A DNA stretch of 64,000 bases, taken from UBA3792 sp045114775 (GTDB lineage: Bacteria > Bacillota > Clostridia > Christensenellales > CAG-138). The notes beneath the pieces are model-generated. The model searched no databases, was not told the DNA's origin, and worked only from the letters and a program-made list of their open reading frames with translations. This document shows positions 8,004 through 14,997 of this stretch, piece after piece (the stretch's first letter is position 1; every line of letters starts with the position of its first letter). The DNA is taken from contig JBGULC010000027.1 in assembly GCA_045114775.1 (NCBI GenBank), forward strand, positions 1 through 64,000. The letters are read 5' to 3'. The position numbers and the translations under genes were made by a program.

Positions 8004-8153
8004 TTATTTGTCCTGCTTCTTTTCGCAGTTCTGATTCGCGATGCCGCAGCTCGTCTTGCAGGCGGACTGGCAAGAGGTCTGGCACTCGCCGCAGCCGCCG
8101 TTCTTTGCGCTTTCGCAGAGATTGCGGGTCTCAACGGTTTTGATCTCGATCAT
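8004..8153 (-). CDS. scfA: SCIFF ribosomal peptide precursor (seven cysteines)
   Basis: This 49-aa peptide belongs to the SCIFF family (six cysteines in forty-five), whose members are crosslinked by ScfB. The core CGECQTSCQSACKTSC and the following NQNCEK match the family almost exactly. The six usual cysteines are at residues 21, 24, 28, 32, 36 and 43. An additional Cys13 lies in NLCESAK, where related peptides I recall have a non-cysteine residue. The start at 8153 follows GGAGG by 7 nt. Longer in-frame ORFs upstream would run through the promoter and are not real. The cellular role of mature SCIFF is unknown. Confidence 0.95.
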   Translation of the reverse strand: MIEIKTVETRNLCESAKNGGCGECQTSCQSACKTSCGIANQNCEKKQDK

Positions 8154-8188
8154 GATGACGCCTCCGTAAATAGTTTTATAACAGAGTG

Positions 8189-8217
8189 AGCATAACACAA
8201 CGCGCCGATAAAGTCAA
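8189..8217 (-). promoter_or_regulatory. scfA promoter
   Basis: On the minus strand TTGACT (8217-8212), a 17-nt spacer and TATGCT (8194-8189) form a good sigma-A promoter about 35 nt before the scfA start. Confidence 0.75.
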
Positions 8218-8222
8218 GAGAT

Positions 8223-8271
8223 TTGCGCTTTTGCGGGAACGGTTGCGCTTTTACGGGAATTGCGGTACAAT
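8223..8271 (+). promoter_or_regulatory. Promoter with duplicated -35 region
   Basis: TTGCGC (8243-8248), a 17-nt spacer and TACAAT (8266-8271) form the promoter of the acetyltransferase gene. The 17-nt block TTGCGCTTTTrCGGGAA occurs twice, at 8223 and 8243, exactly 20 bp apart, so the -35 element and its flank are duplicated. The upstream copy could be an operator half or a remnant. Confidence 0.7.
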
Positions 8272-8299
8272 AAACCAAAAAGGATCCTCGGAGGGCAAC

Positions 8300-9055
8300 A
8301 TGGACTACATTCGGGTAACGAAGGAAAACATCGAGAAAGAACACATCTGCTGCGCGATCTCGAACAACAGGGACGTGCAGGTCTCGTCCAAGAAGGCGTG
8401 GCTTCTCGACCGATTCGACGAGGGCCTTGTTTTTCTCCGGAGCACCGAGCGCGGCAAATGCTTCATTGAGTATCTTCCCGCGGAAATGGCGTGGAATCCG
8501 ATCGACGCTGAAGGGTATCTGTACATCGACTGCCTGTGGGTCTCGGGCTCCATGAAGGGGCACGGGTATTCGAACGATCTGCTTTCCGCGTGCATCAAGG
8601 ACGGCAAGGCACAGGGGAAGAAGGGACTTTGCATCCTTTCCTCCGCGAAGAAAAAGCCGTTCCTTGCCGATCCGAAGTATCTGAAATACAAGGGCTTTAC
8701 CGTCGCGGATGAGGCCGACAACGGCATTCAGCTCTGGTATCTGCCGCTTGCGCCGGACGCGGAGAAGCCGAAGTTTCGGGCCTGCGCTGTTCATCCGCAC
8801 GTCGACGAGCAGGGGTATGTCCTGTTCTACACAAACCAGTGCCCGTTCAACGCAAAGTACATCCCGATCGTGGAGGAGACCGCAAAGGCGCACAATATTC
8901 CGTTCCGCGCGATCCGTATCGAAAGCCGCGAGGCGGCGCAGTCCGCGCCCACACCGGTCACGACCTATGCGCTGTTCTTCAACGGGTCCTATGTCACGAA
9001 CGAGCAGATGAACGACACGAAGTTCCTGAAGCTCGCGGAAAGGGGGATAATATAA
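8300..9055 (+). CDS. YoaP-like GNAT acetyltransferase
   Basis: The 251-aa protein has an N-terminal GNAT-type acetyltransferase domain (acyl-CoA-binding region around VSGSMKGHGYSNDLL, residues ~80-95) and a C-terminal YoaP-like domain with YTNQCPFNAKYIP and ESREAAQSAPTPVTTYALFFNG. This architecture matches B. subtilis YoaP. The substrate is unknown; the CxxxxAK-type segment of the second half suggests a thioredoxin-like region, but that is inference. The ATG at 8300 follows CGGAGGGCAAC. An earlier in-frame ATG lies upstream of the promoter and is rejected. The stop overlaps the next start by one base (TAATG). Confidence 0.82.
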   Translation: MDYIRVTKENIEKEHICCAISNNRDVQVSSKKAWLLDRFDEGLVFLRSTERGKCFIEYLPAEMAWNPIDAEGYLYIDCLWVSGSMKGHGYSNDLLSACIKDGKAQGKKGLCILSSAKKKPFLADPKYLKYKGFTVADEADNGIQLWYLPLAPDAEKPKFRACAVHPHVDEQGYVLFYTNQCPFNAKYIPIVEETAKAHNIPFRAIRIESREAAQSAPTPVTTYALFFNGSYVTNEQMNDTKFLKLAERGII

Positions 9056-9264
9056 TGGATCTTCATTGGGAAGAAGGCTTTACGATCGACGTCCGCTTTG
9101 AAAACGGCGCCGCGGTGATCTGCGCAAACCGCGAGGGGCTTTTGTCCCTTGCAAACCACCTCAGGGCGCTTGCCGAAGCGTCCGCGGGCAGCCACATCCA
9201 TCTGGATCGGGGAAACGCGCTCGAGGACGGCTCCGTTGAACTGATCCTTGAACGGATCGAATGA
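9055..9264 (+). CDS. Small acidic protein, possibly Imm32-like
   Basis: This 69-aa protein is translationally coupled to the acetyltransferase gene by TAATG. The pattern ANREGLLSLANHLRALAEAS followed by HIHLDRGNALEDGSVELILE is one I associate with small Imm32-type proteins, but the match is from memory and moderate. No toxin gene is nearby, so an immunity role is not supported by context. It may act with, or simply be coexpressed with, the YoaP-like enzyme. Confidence 0.75.
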   Translation: MDLHWEEGFTIDVRFENGAAVICANREGLLSLANHLRALAEASAGSHIHLDRGNALEDGSVELILERIE

Positions 9265-9302
9265 ATAACGATCGCCGCATGCGGGAAAATATATTTATTA
9301 TA

Positions 9303-9329
9303 GCAACCCTTTTCGGTTGCTTTTCTTTT
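9303..9329 (+). terminator. Terminator after the YoaP-like operon
   Basis: GCAACC and GGTTGC pair around CTTTTC and are followed by TTTTCTTTT. It lies about 40 nt past the small coupled gene and overlaps the serC promoter. Confidence 0.85.
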
Positions 9330-9345
9330 GCGGATGGGCTACAAT
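9317..9345 (+). promoter_or_regulatory. serC promoter overlapping the upstream terminator
   Basis: TTGCTT (9317-9322), a 17-nt spacer and TACAAT (9340-9345). The -35 box is made from the 3' arm and T-tract of the preceding terminator, a compact arrangement. Confidence 0.65.
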
Positions 9346-9394
9346 GATATCGTAAAAATATGGCATTTTTGCCAAGAATAAAAGGAGTATGCAA

Positions 9395-10483
9395 ATGAAG
9401 TACGATCGCGTTTACAATTTCTCCGCAGGTCCCGCCACGATGCCCGTTGAGGTGCTCGAGGAGATCCGTGACGAAATGCTGAACTATCACGGCAGCGGCA
9501 TGTGCGTCATGGAGATGTCGCACCGCAGCAAGGTCTTCCAGCAGATCATCGACGAGGCGGAAGCCGATCTCCGCACGCTGATGGGCATTCCGGACAACTA
9601 CAAGGTCCTGTTCATCCAGGGCGGCGCAACGCTTGAGTTCGCCATGATCCCGTTGAACCTCTGCAAGAACGGCGTGTTCGACTACATCGTAACCGGCAAC
9701 TGGTCCAAGAAGGCGGCGACGGAAGCCAAGAAGTACGGCAAGGTCAACGTCATCGCGTCCAGCGAAGACAAGAACTACAGCTACATTCCGGATTGCTCCG
9801 ACCTCCCGATCGACGACGACGCGGACTACGTTTACATCTGCGAGAACGAAACGATCCACGGCACGACCTACCCGGTGCTGCCGAACACCAAGGGCAAGAT
9901 CCTCGTTTCCGATCAGAGCTCGATGTTCCTTTCGAAGCCCTGCAACGTGTCCGACTACGGCCTGATCTACGGCGGCGTCCAGAAGAACGTCGGTCCCGCG
10001 GGCCTCGCGATCGTCATCATCCGCGAAGACCTCATCCGTGAGGACATCGATCCGAAGATCCCGGTCTACCTGCGCTTCGACACGCATGCGAACAACGGCT
10101 CCATGTACAACACGCCGAACTGCTGGGCGATCTACGTCTGCGGCAAGGTCTTTAAGTACCTGCTTAAGACCGGCGGCCTCGAGGCTATGGCAAAGCGCAA
10201 CGAGGAGAAGGCGAAGGTCATGTACGACTTCCTCGATTCCTCCAAGATGTTCACCGGCACCGTCGTGAAGAAGGACCGTTCGCTCATGAACATCCCGTTC
10301 GTCACCGGCGACAAGGAGAAGGACGCGGCGGTCGTTGCGGCGACCAAGGCGGCGGGCTTCGACAACCTTAAGGGCCACAAGAGCGTCGGCGGTCTCCGTG
10401 CTTCCATTTACAACGCTATGCCGAAAGAGGGCGTGGAAGCGCTGGTCGAGTTCCTCAAGAAGTATGAAGCGGAAAACGCATAA
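9395..10483 (+). CDS. serC: Phosphoserine aminotransferase
   Basis: This PLP enzyme converts 3-phosphohydroxypyruvate and glutamate to phosphoserine, the second step of serine synthesis. Family motifs are YNFSAGPATMP at the N-terminus, MEMSHRSK, FIQGGATLEFAM and the PLP-lysine segment YGGVQKNVGPAG. The 362-aa length is normal. The ATG at 9395 is preferred over 9389 because AGGAG then lies 7 nt upstream. serA follows after 11 nt. No serB phosphatase lies in the window. Confidence 0.95.
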   Translation: MKYDRVYNFSAGPATMPVEVLEEIRDEMLNYHGSGMCVMEMSHRSKVFQQIIDEAEADLRTLMGIPDNYKVLFIQGGATLEFAMIPLNLCKNGVFDYIVTGNWSKKAATEAKKYGKVNVIASSEDKNYSYIPDCSDLPIDDDADYVYICENETIHGTTYPVLPNTKGKILVSDQSSMFLSKPCNVSDYGLIYGGVQKNVGPAGLAIVIIREDLIREDIDPKIPVYLRFDTHANNGSMYNTPNCWAIYVCGKVFKYLLKTGGLEAMAKRNEEKAKVMYDFLDSSKMFTGTVVKKDRSLMNIPFVTGDKEKDAAVVAATKAAGFDNLKGHKSVGGLRASIYNAMPKEGVEALVEFLKKYEAENA

Positions 10484-10494
10484 GGAGGCAAATC

Positions 10495-11415
10495 ATGATT
10501 CGTATTCTGGCATCTGACGGTATGGACAAGAGCGCGATCGCCGCGCTCGAAGCAAAGGGCTGCGAGGTCGTTTCTCAGTTCTATGAGCCGGAAGACCTCA
10601 AAAAGGAGCTTGCAAACTACGACGTGATCGTCGTCCGCTCCGCAACGAAGGTCCGCGAGCCGATCATCGACGCAGCGGTCGAAGCGGGTCGGTTGAAGAT
10701 GATCATCCGCGGCGGCGTCGGCGTGGATAACATCGATGTGAAGTACGCCGAGAGCAAGGGCCTGATCGTGAAGAACACCCCGCGCGCTTCCTCCCAGTCG
10801 GTCGCGGAGCTTGCTATGGGCCATATGTTCGCGTGTGCGCGCTTCCTGTCCATCGCGGGCTACACCATGCGCAACGACAAGTGGGAAAAGAAAGCCTATG
10901 CAAAGGGCATCGAGCTGCAGGGCAAGACGCTCGGCATCATGGGCTTCGGCCGCATCGGTCAGGCGCTCGGCAAGATGGCGAAGGCGATCGGCATGAAGGT
11001 CATCGCGTACGATATCTTCCACATCCCGGGCATCGAAGAACAGCTCGGCATCCCGTACGTCGAGATGGACGAGCTTCTTGCGCAAGCTGATTTCGTCAGC
11101 GTCCATGCGCCGGCGGTCGACGGCGGTGCGCTGATCAACGCGGAAACGATCGCAAAGATGAAGGACGGCGTCGTCATCATCAACACGAGCCGCGGCACGA
11201 ACGTGGACGAGGACGCGCTCCTTGCGGCGCTCGAATCCGGCAAGGTCCGCGCGGCGGGTCTGGACGTCTGGGCGGTCGAGCCTGCGAACAACCACGCGCT
11301 GTACAGCCATCCGATGGTCTCCTGCACGCCGCACATCGGCGCGACCACGGTCGAAGCGCAGAAGCGCATCGGCGCCGAGATCGTCGATCTGATCAGCAAG
11401 CAGTTCAACCTGTAA
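10495..11415 (+). CDS. serA: D-3-phosphoglycerate dehydrogenase, short form
   Basis: This NAD-dependent 2-hydroxyacid dehydrogenase catalyses the first step of serine synthesis. The Rossmann motif is GIMGFGRIGQALG. The catalytic Arg is in INTSRGT and the His in CTPHIGATT. At 306 aa it ends just after the catalytic domain and lacks the C-terminal ACT domain, so serine feedback inhibition through ACT is not expected. AAGGAGG precedes the start. The pairing with serC makes a serine rather than a generic hydroxyacid role likely. Confidence 0.93.
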   Translation: MIRILASDGMDKSAIAALEAKGCEVVSQFYEPEDLKKELANYDVIVVRSATKVREPIIDAAVEAGRLKMIIRGGVGVDNIDVKYAESKGLIVKNTPRASSQSVAELAMGHMFACARFLSIAGYTMRNDKWEKKAYAKGIELQGKTLGIMGFGRIGQALGKMAKAIGMKVIAYDIFHIPGIEEQLGIPYVEMDELLAQADFVSVHAPAVDGGALINAETIAKMKDGVVIINTSRGTNVDEDALLAALESGKVRAAGLDVWAVEPANNHALYSHPMVSCTPHIGATTVEAQKRIGAEIVDLISKQFNL

Positions 11416-11483
11416 TTCAGGCCGCCGATAACGGCATCAGATCATTTGCGGTGAAGAAATCAGCCGACTCAAGTCAAATGGAA

Positions 11484-11515
11484 GAAAGGGCAGCAATGCC
11501 CTTTCTTTGATTTAT
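11484..11515 (+). terminator. serC-serA terminator
   Basis: A 9-bp perfect stem GAAAGGGCA/TGCCCTTTC with a GCAA loop is followed by TTTGATTTATTT. Confidence 0.9.
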
Positions 11516-11661
11516 TTCGCCGCAAATTATCCACGTTGTTAGTATAGCTCAGGGCGAAGAACGCGGATTCGGATACCGTTCTTGACGGCCTGAACATAAG
11601 AAGCGGTGCATTCGCACGTCCTTTTTGCACGGTGAGCGACTCCGTCCCCGACGCCGCGCCG

Positions 11662-11697
11662 TGTAAAACAACACCCCGCGGAAGGCCCGCGGGGCTG
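11662..11697 (-). terminator. Terminator of the threonine-synthase-like gene
   Basis: CCCCGCG/CGCGGGG (11674-11694) reads on the minus strand into TGTTGTTTT, just past the stop of the minus-strand gene. Confidence 0.8.
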
Positions 11698-11710
11698 CGT
11701 GTTTTCGGCG

Positions 11711-12946
11711 TTATCGGATCCTGCCGCTGGCTTCAAGTACTTTGATGTCCGGCTCGCAGAGGAACGGCTCGCCTGCGGCTTTCAGCGCGTTATTCACGTC
11801 CTTTAAGCCGCTGCCGGTGGAAATGACCGTGACGGTCTCGTCCGGGCGAATGAGGCCCTCACGGACGGCGCGCACGACGCCTGCCGTGGCGGTAACGCCC
11901 GCGGGCTCGCCGAACACGCCTTCGGTTCTTCCGAGGAGCCGCATCGCGGCAAGGATCTCATCGTCGGTCACGGCGATCCAGCGTCCGCCGCTGTTCTTGA
12001 CCGCGCGCAGCGCCTTCCGGGGATTTCTCGGCACGCCGACTGCTATGCTGTCCGCAAGTGTGTTTTCGGGCGTCGGGATAAGGTCGCGATCGTTGTTCGC
12101 CGCGTCCACGAACGGGCAGCAGCCGGTGGACTGCACGCCTAAGATCTTCGGAATGCGGTCGATCATGCCCATCTCAAATAGATCATGGAAGCCGTTGTAG
12201 ACGCCGCCGATCGTGCAGCCGTCGCCGACGGACACCGCGACCCAGTCGGTGGGCTCCCAATGAAGCTGCTCTGCGATCTCCAGCGCGACGGTCTTTTTGC
12301 CCTCGGTGAGGATCGGGTTAATGCCCGCGTTACGGTTATAGAAGCCCCATTTTTCGATCGCGGCCTTCGACAACTCAAACGTCTGGCGGTAATCGCCCTT
12401 GACCGAAATGACGTTCGCTCCGAAGATCAGAAGCTGCGCAACCTTGCCCTTCGGCGCGCGTTCCGGCACAAAAATGACGGTCTTGAGTCCCATCCTCGCC
12501 GCATTGCCCGCGCAGGAGGAAGCCGCGTTTCCGGTGGAGGAGCAGCAGATGGTGTCATAACCGAGCTCGATTGCTTTTGCCACCGCCACGCCGCTTGCGC
12601 GGTCCTTTAAAGACGCGGTCGGATTGATGCCGTCGTCCTTGATGTAAAGCTTTCTGATCCCGAGCTCGTCGCCGAGCCGCAGGCTTTCATACAGCGGCGT
12701 CCAGCCGATGCGAAGGAATTTCGATAAGCCTTCGCCTTTCAAGGGCATCAGCGCGCGATAGCGCCACATACTGTTGTCGCGATCCGCTTTTAAGCTTTCG
12801 CGGTTCAGCTCCTTTTTGACCTCGTCATAGTCGAATAAAATATCGAGGATGCCTTTTTCTCCGCAGGCGGGGCAAGTCATAAGCTCCGGTCCGTAGGGAT
12901 ATTCCTTTCCGCAAAGCGTGCAGCGGTAACCGTATACGCGTCTCAT
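11711..12946 (-). CDS. thrC: Threonine synthase-family PLP enzyme with Zn ribbon
   Basis: This 411-aa fold-type II PLP enzyme would convert O-phosphohomoserine to threonine. The N-terminus carries a zinc ribbon, YRCTLCGKEYP...TCPACGEKG. The PLP lysine is in NPTASLKDRASG, with SSTGNAASSCAG as the phosphate/substrate loop and ISTGSGLKD near the C-terminus. The start at 12946 follows AAAGGAGC. Related family members (cysteate synthase, diaminopropionate ammonia-lyase) share much of this core. Since the gene is divergent from an ssnA-ygfK-xanthine dehydrogenase cluster, whose E. coli counterpart includes the PLP lyase YgeX, a lyase role remains possible. No hom or thrB lies nearby. Confidence 0.82.
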   Translation of the reverse strand: MRRVYGYRCTLCGKEYPYGPELMTCPACGEKGILDILFDYDEVKKELNRESLKADRDNSMWRYRALMPLKGEGLSKFLRIGWTPLYESLRLGDELGIRKLYIKDDGINPTASLKDRASGVAVAKAIELGYDTICCSSTGNAASSCAGNAARMGLKTVIFVPERAPKGKVAQLLIFGANVISVKGDYRQTFELSKAAIEKWGFYNRNAGINPILTEGKKTVALEIAEQLHWEPTDWVAVSVGDGCTIGGVYNGFHDLFEMGMIDRIPKILGVQSTGCCPFVDAANNDRDLIPTPENTLADSIAVGVPRNPRKALRAVKNSGGRWIAVTDDEILAAMRLLGRTEGVFGEPAGVTATAGVVRAVREGLIRPDETVTVISTGSGLKDVNNALKAAGEPFLCEPDIKVLEASGRIR

Positions 12947-12974
12947 GGTTTCGCTCCTTTTCTGATCTTCTTCC

Positions 12975-13003
12975 ATCATACACCCGCCGGGCCGGGTTTG
13001 CAA
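12975..13003 (-). promoter_or_regulatory. Promoter of the threonine-synthase-like gene
   Basis: On the minus strand TTGCAA (13003-12998), a 17-nt spacer and TATGAT (12980-12975) lie about 30 nt before the start at 12946. Confidence 0.7.
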
Positions 13004-13018
13004 GTTCCATATTGTTTT

Positions 13019-13150
13019 GAACCGGCGGGGCAAATAAGACCCCGCCGGTGTTTCTTAAGTAAGTTCGATTTTTCTTAGGGAAGTACTTCCATATCGTACT
13101 TGTCTATCTCACGTTCCTGTCTCACTTTTCTCACGTTCCTGTCTCACTTT
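13019..13150. repeat. Hairpin and 22-bp tandem repeat in the divergent region
   Basis: The divergent intergenic region (12947-13331) holds a 10-bp GC stem ACCGGCGGGG/CCCCGCCGGT at about 13020-13049. It also holds a 21-nt block, CTCACGTTCCTGTCTCACTTT, repeated at 13108 and 13130 with a 22-bp period. The repeats lie between the two divergent promoters and could bind a regulator. The hairpin lacks a long T-run and is only a weak terminator candidate. Nothing else was recognised between 13004 and 13267. Confidence 0.6.
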
Positions 13151-13267
13151 CATAAGTAGTATTCGCCGTCGAGACGCGATTTCCTTTTTTTATTCTGTGA
13201 ACTTTATGTGAACATTTGTTCGCATGCGGAATCGACGGCGCGCGACTGTTTTCCCGCTCGAAACGGC

Positions 13268-13296
13268 TTGCGTTCCGGTGCAAAATCATGTATAAT
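13268..13296 (+). promoter_or_regulatory. ssnA promoter
   Basis: TTGCGT (13268-13273), a 17-nt spacer and a perfect TATAAT (13291-13296), 35 nt before the ssnA ATG. Confidence 0.8.
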
Positions 13297-13331
13297 ATAT
13301 TCATAAAAATAAACTGAGGGAGTGTGGCTTT

Positions 13332-14660
13332 ATGATCCTGATCGGAAACGGCAGACTGCTGACGAGAAACGGTGCGGAATTCTTTGAAAACGGCGCGGTC
13401 GCGGTCGAGGGACGGTATGTGAAGGAGGTCGGCGAAACGGCGGCGATGCGGGCAAAGTACCCGGACGCGGAGTGGATCGACGCAAACGGGGGCGTGATCA
13501 TGCCGGGCCTTATCAACATGCACAACCACATCTACAGCGCGTTTGCCCGCGGTCTTTCGATCCGCGGCTACAATCCGCATAACTTCAACGACATCCTGGA
13601 AGGCATGTGGTGGAAGATTGACCGCTGCCTTACGAAGGAAAACGATCATTGGTCTGCGAAGGCGGTCTACGCCGACTGCATCAAAAACGGCGTGACGACC
13701 GTGTTCGACCACCACGCAAGCTTCTTCGATATCCCGGGCTCGCTCGATGAGATCCATGAAGCCGCAAAGGAGTTCGGCGTGCGCACCTCGCTCTGCTATG
13801 AGGTCAGCGATCGCGACGGCGAGGAAAAGCGCATGCAGTCGATCCTCGAAAACGAGCGCTTCATCCGTAAAGCGGCGGCGGACGATTCCGACATGGTCAA
13901 GGGCATGATGGGCCTGCACGCGGCGTTTACGCTCTCCGATAAGACCTTGGAGGATTGCCTTATTCACGGCGGCAGGGATGCGGGCTTCCACGTCCACTGC
14001 GCCGAGGGGCCGGGGGACCTTCAGGATTCTCTGGACAAGTACGGCAAGCGCATCATCAATCGGTTTTACGACGCGGGGATCCTCGGCAATAAGACGCTTG
14101 CGATCCATTGCGTACACATCAACAAGGCGGAAATGGAGCTTTTGAAGGCCACGGACACGGCGGTCGTGCATAACCCCGAATCGAACATGGGCAACGCAGT
14201 CGGCTGCGGTCCGGTCATCCATATGAAAAAGCTCGGACTGCTTCTCGGTCTCGGCACCGACGGCTACACGAACGACATGCTCGAAAGCTACAAGGTCGGC
14301 AACATCATCCACAAGCACCACCTCTGCGATCCGACGGTCGCGTGGGGCGAGATCCCGGATATGCTGTTCAACGGAAACGCGGCGATCGCGGGGCGGTATT
14401 TCCAGGCGCCGCTGGGCGTGCTGAAGCCCGGCGCGTACGCGGACGTGATCGTGACGGATTACGACCCGCTGACGCCGATGGACGGGAACAATGCGAACTC
14501 GCACATCCTGTTCGGCATGAACGGCAGAAGCGTCGTGACCACGATGTGCAACGGCAAAGTACTGATGAAGGATCGCGAGCTGCTCGTCTGCGACGAAACC
14601 GAACTCATGGCAAAATGCCGCGAGAGCGCGAAGAAGCTCTGGGCGGCGGTGAACGCGTAA
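13332..14660 (+). CDS. ssnA: SsnA-like metal-dependent aminohydrolase
   Basis: This 442-aa amidohydrolase belongs to the SsnA family, found with selenium-dependent molybdenum hydroxylases. Metal-binding marks are MPGLINMHNHIYSAF (HxH, about residue 66), GLHAAFTL, HCAEG, IHCVH and LGTDGYTND. The C-terminal part ends with the usual PGAYADVIV strand and a GRSVVTTMCNGKVLM segment. It is a presumed deaminase or chlorohydrolase-type enzyme acting on a purine-like substrate, but the exact substrate is not established from sequence. It is the first gene of a probable operon with ygfK and xdhD. GAGGGAG lies upstream of the start. Confidence 0.9.
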   Translation: MILIGNGRLLTRNGAEFFENGAVAVEGRYVKEVGETAAMRAKYPDAEWIDANGGVIMPGLINMHNHIYSAFARGLSIRGYNPHNFNDILEGMWWKIDRCLTKENDHWSAKAVYADCIKNGVTTVFDHHASFFDIPGSLDEIHEAAKEFGVRTSLCYEVSDRDGEEKRMQSILENERFIRKAAADDSDMVKGMMGLHAAFTLSDKTLEDCLIHGGRDAGFHVHCAEGPGDLQDSLDKYGKRIINRFYDAGILGNKTLAIHCVHINKAEMELLKATDTAVVHNPESNMGNAVGCGPVIHMKKLGLLLGLGTDGYTNDMLESYKVGNIIHKHHLCDPTVAWGEIPDMLFNGNAAIAGRYFQAPLGVLKPGAYADVIVTDYDPLTPMDGNNANSHILFGMNGRSVVTTMCNGKVLMKDRELLVCDETELMAKCRESAKKLWAAVNA

Positions 14661-14997
14661 AAAGGCGGATCCGGGAATCCGCCCGGTTCATACGGAAACG
14701 AGAAAAGGATCTTACCTTCCCCTTTGAGAGAAGAAACGATGACAACGCACCAAAGGCCTTCCCCTTTGAAGAGAAGACAGTGCGCGTCAAAAGCATTTCG
14801 CGACGGGAAGACAGGGACAACGCACCAAAAGCCTTCCCCTCAAGGGGAAGCCTCAATAACTGCAAACGCTGTGCCTTTGACCCGATCCGGATCAAAAGCC
14901 TTCCCCTCAAGGGAAAGGCGGGGACAGCGAGGAGCGGTCCATAAAACAGACACGATCATCTGTAATGCATAATGAATTGTGAATGAAGGAGGTCACT
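14661..14997. repeat. Intergenic palindromic repeats between ssnA and ygfK
   Basis: This 337-bp gap has no gene. It holds at least three degraded copies of a short element with core CCTTCCCCTCAAGGGGAAG (about 14757, 14830 and 14898). Two copies are preceded by CAACGCACCAAA. Each core is a near-palindrome that could fold as a hairpin, like REP-type intergenic elements. A weak stem GGCGGAT/ATCCGCC without T-run lies just after ssnA. The last 15 nt carry the ygfK ribosome binding site AAGGAGG. Confidence 0.65.

Noticed and set aside
7957..8085. Longer N-terminus for the SCIFF maturase
   Set aside because: The extension would be encoded by the scfA stop region and the terminator hairpin; the family N-terminus starts at MIHQF.
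9055..9264. Toxin-immunity system with the YoaP-like gene
   Set aside because: The small protein has an Imm32-like pattern, but its partner is an acetyltransferase-like protein without toxin-delivery features, so the context does not support a polymorphic toxin locus.
11535..11600. tRNA-like stretch GTTAGTATAGCTCAG
   Set aside because: It resembles the 5' D-arm of a tRNA, but no matching anticodon arm, T-loop (GTTCGAnTC) or acceptor 3' strand follows. At most it is a remnant.
14664..14690. Hairpin GGCGGAT/ATCCGCC after ssnA as a terminator
   Set aside because: It lacks a T-run and lies inside a probable operon; it could be a weak pause or a transcript-end stabiliser, but support is insufficient.
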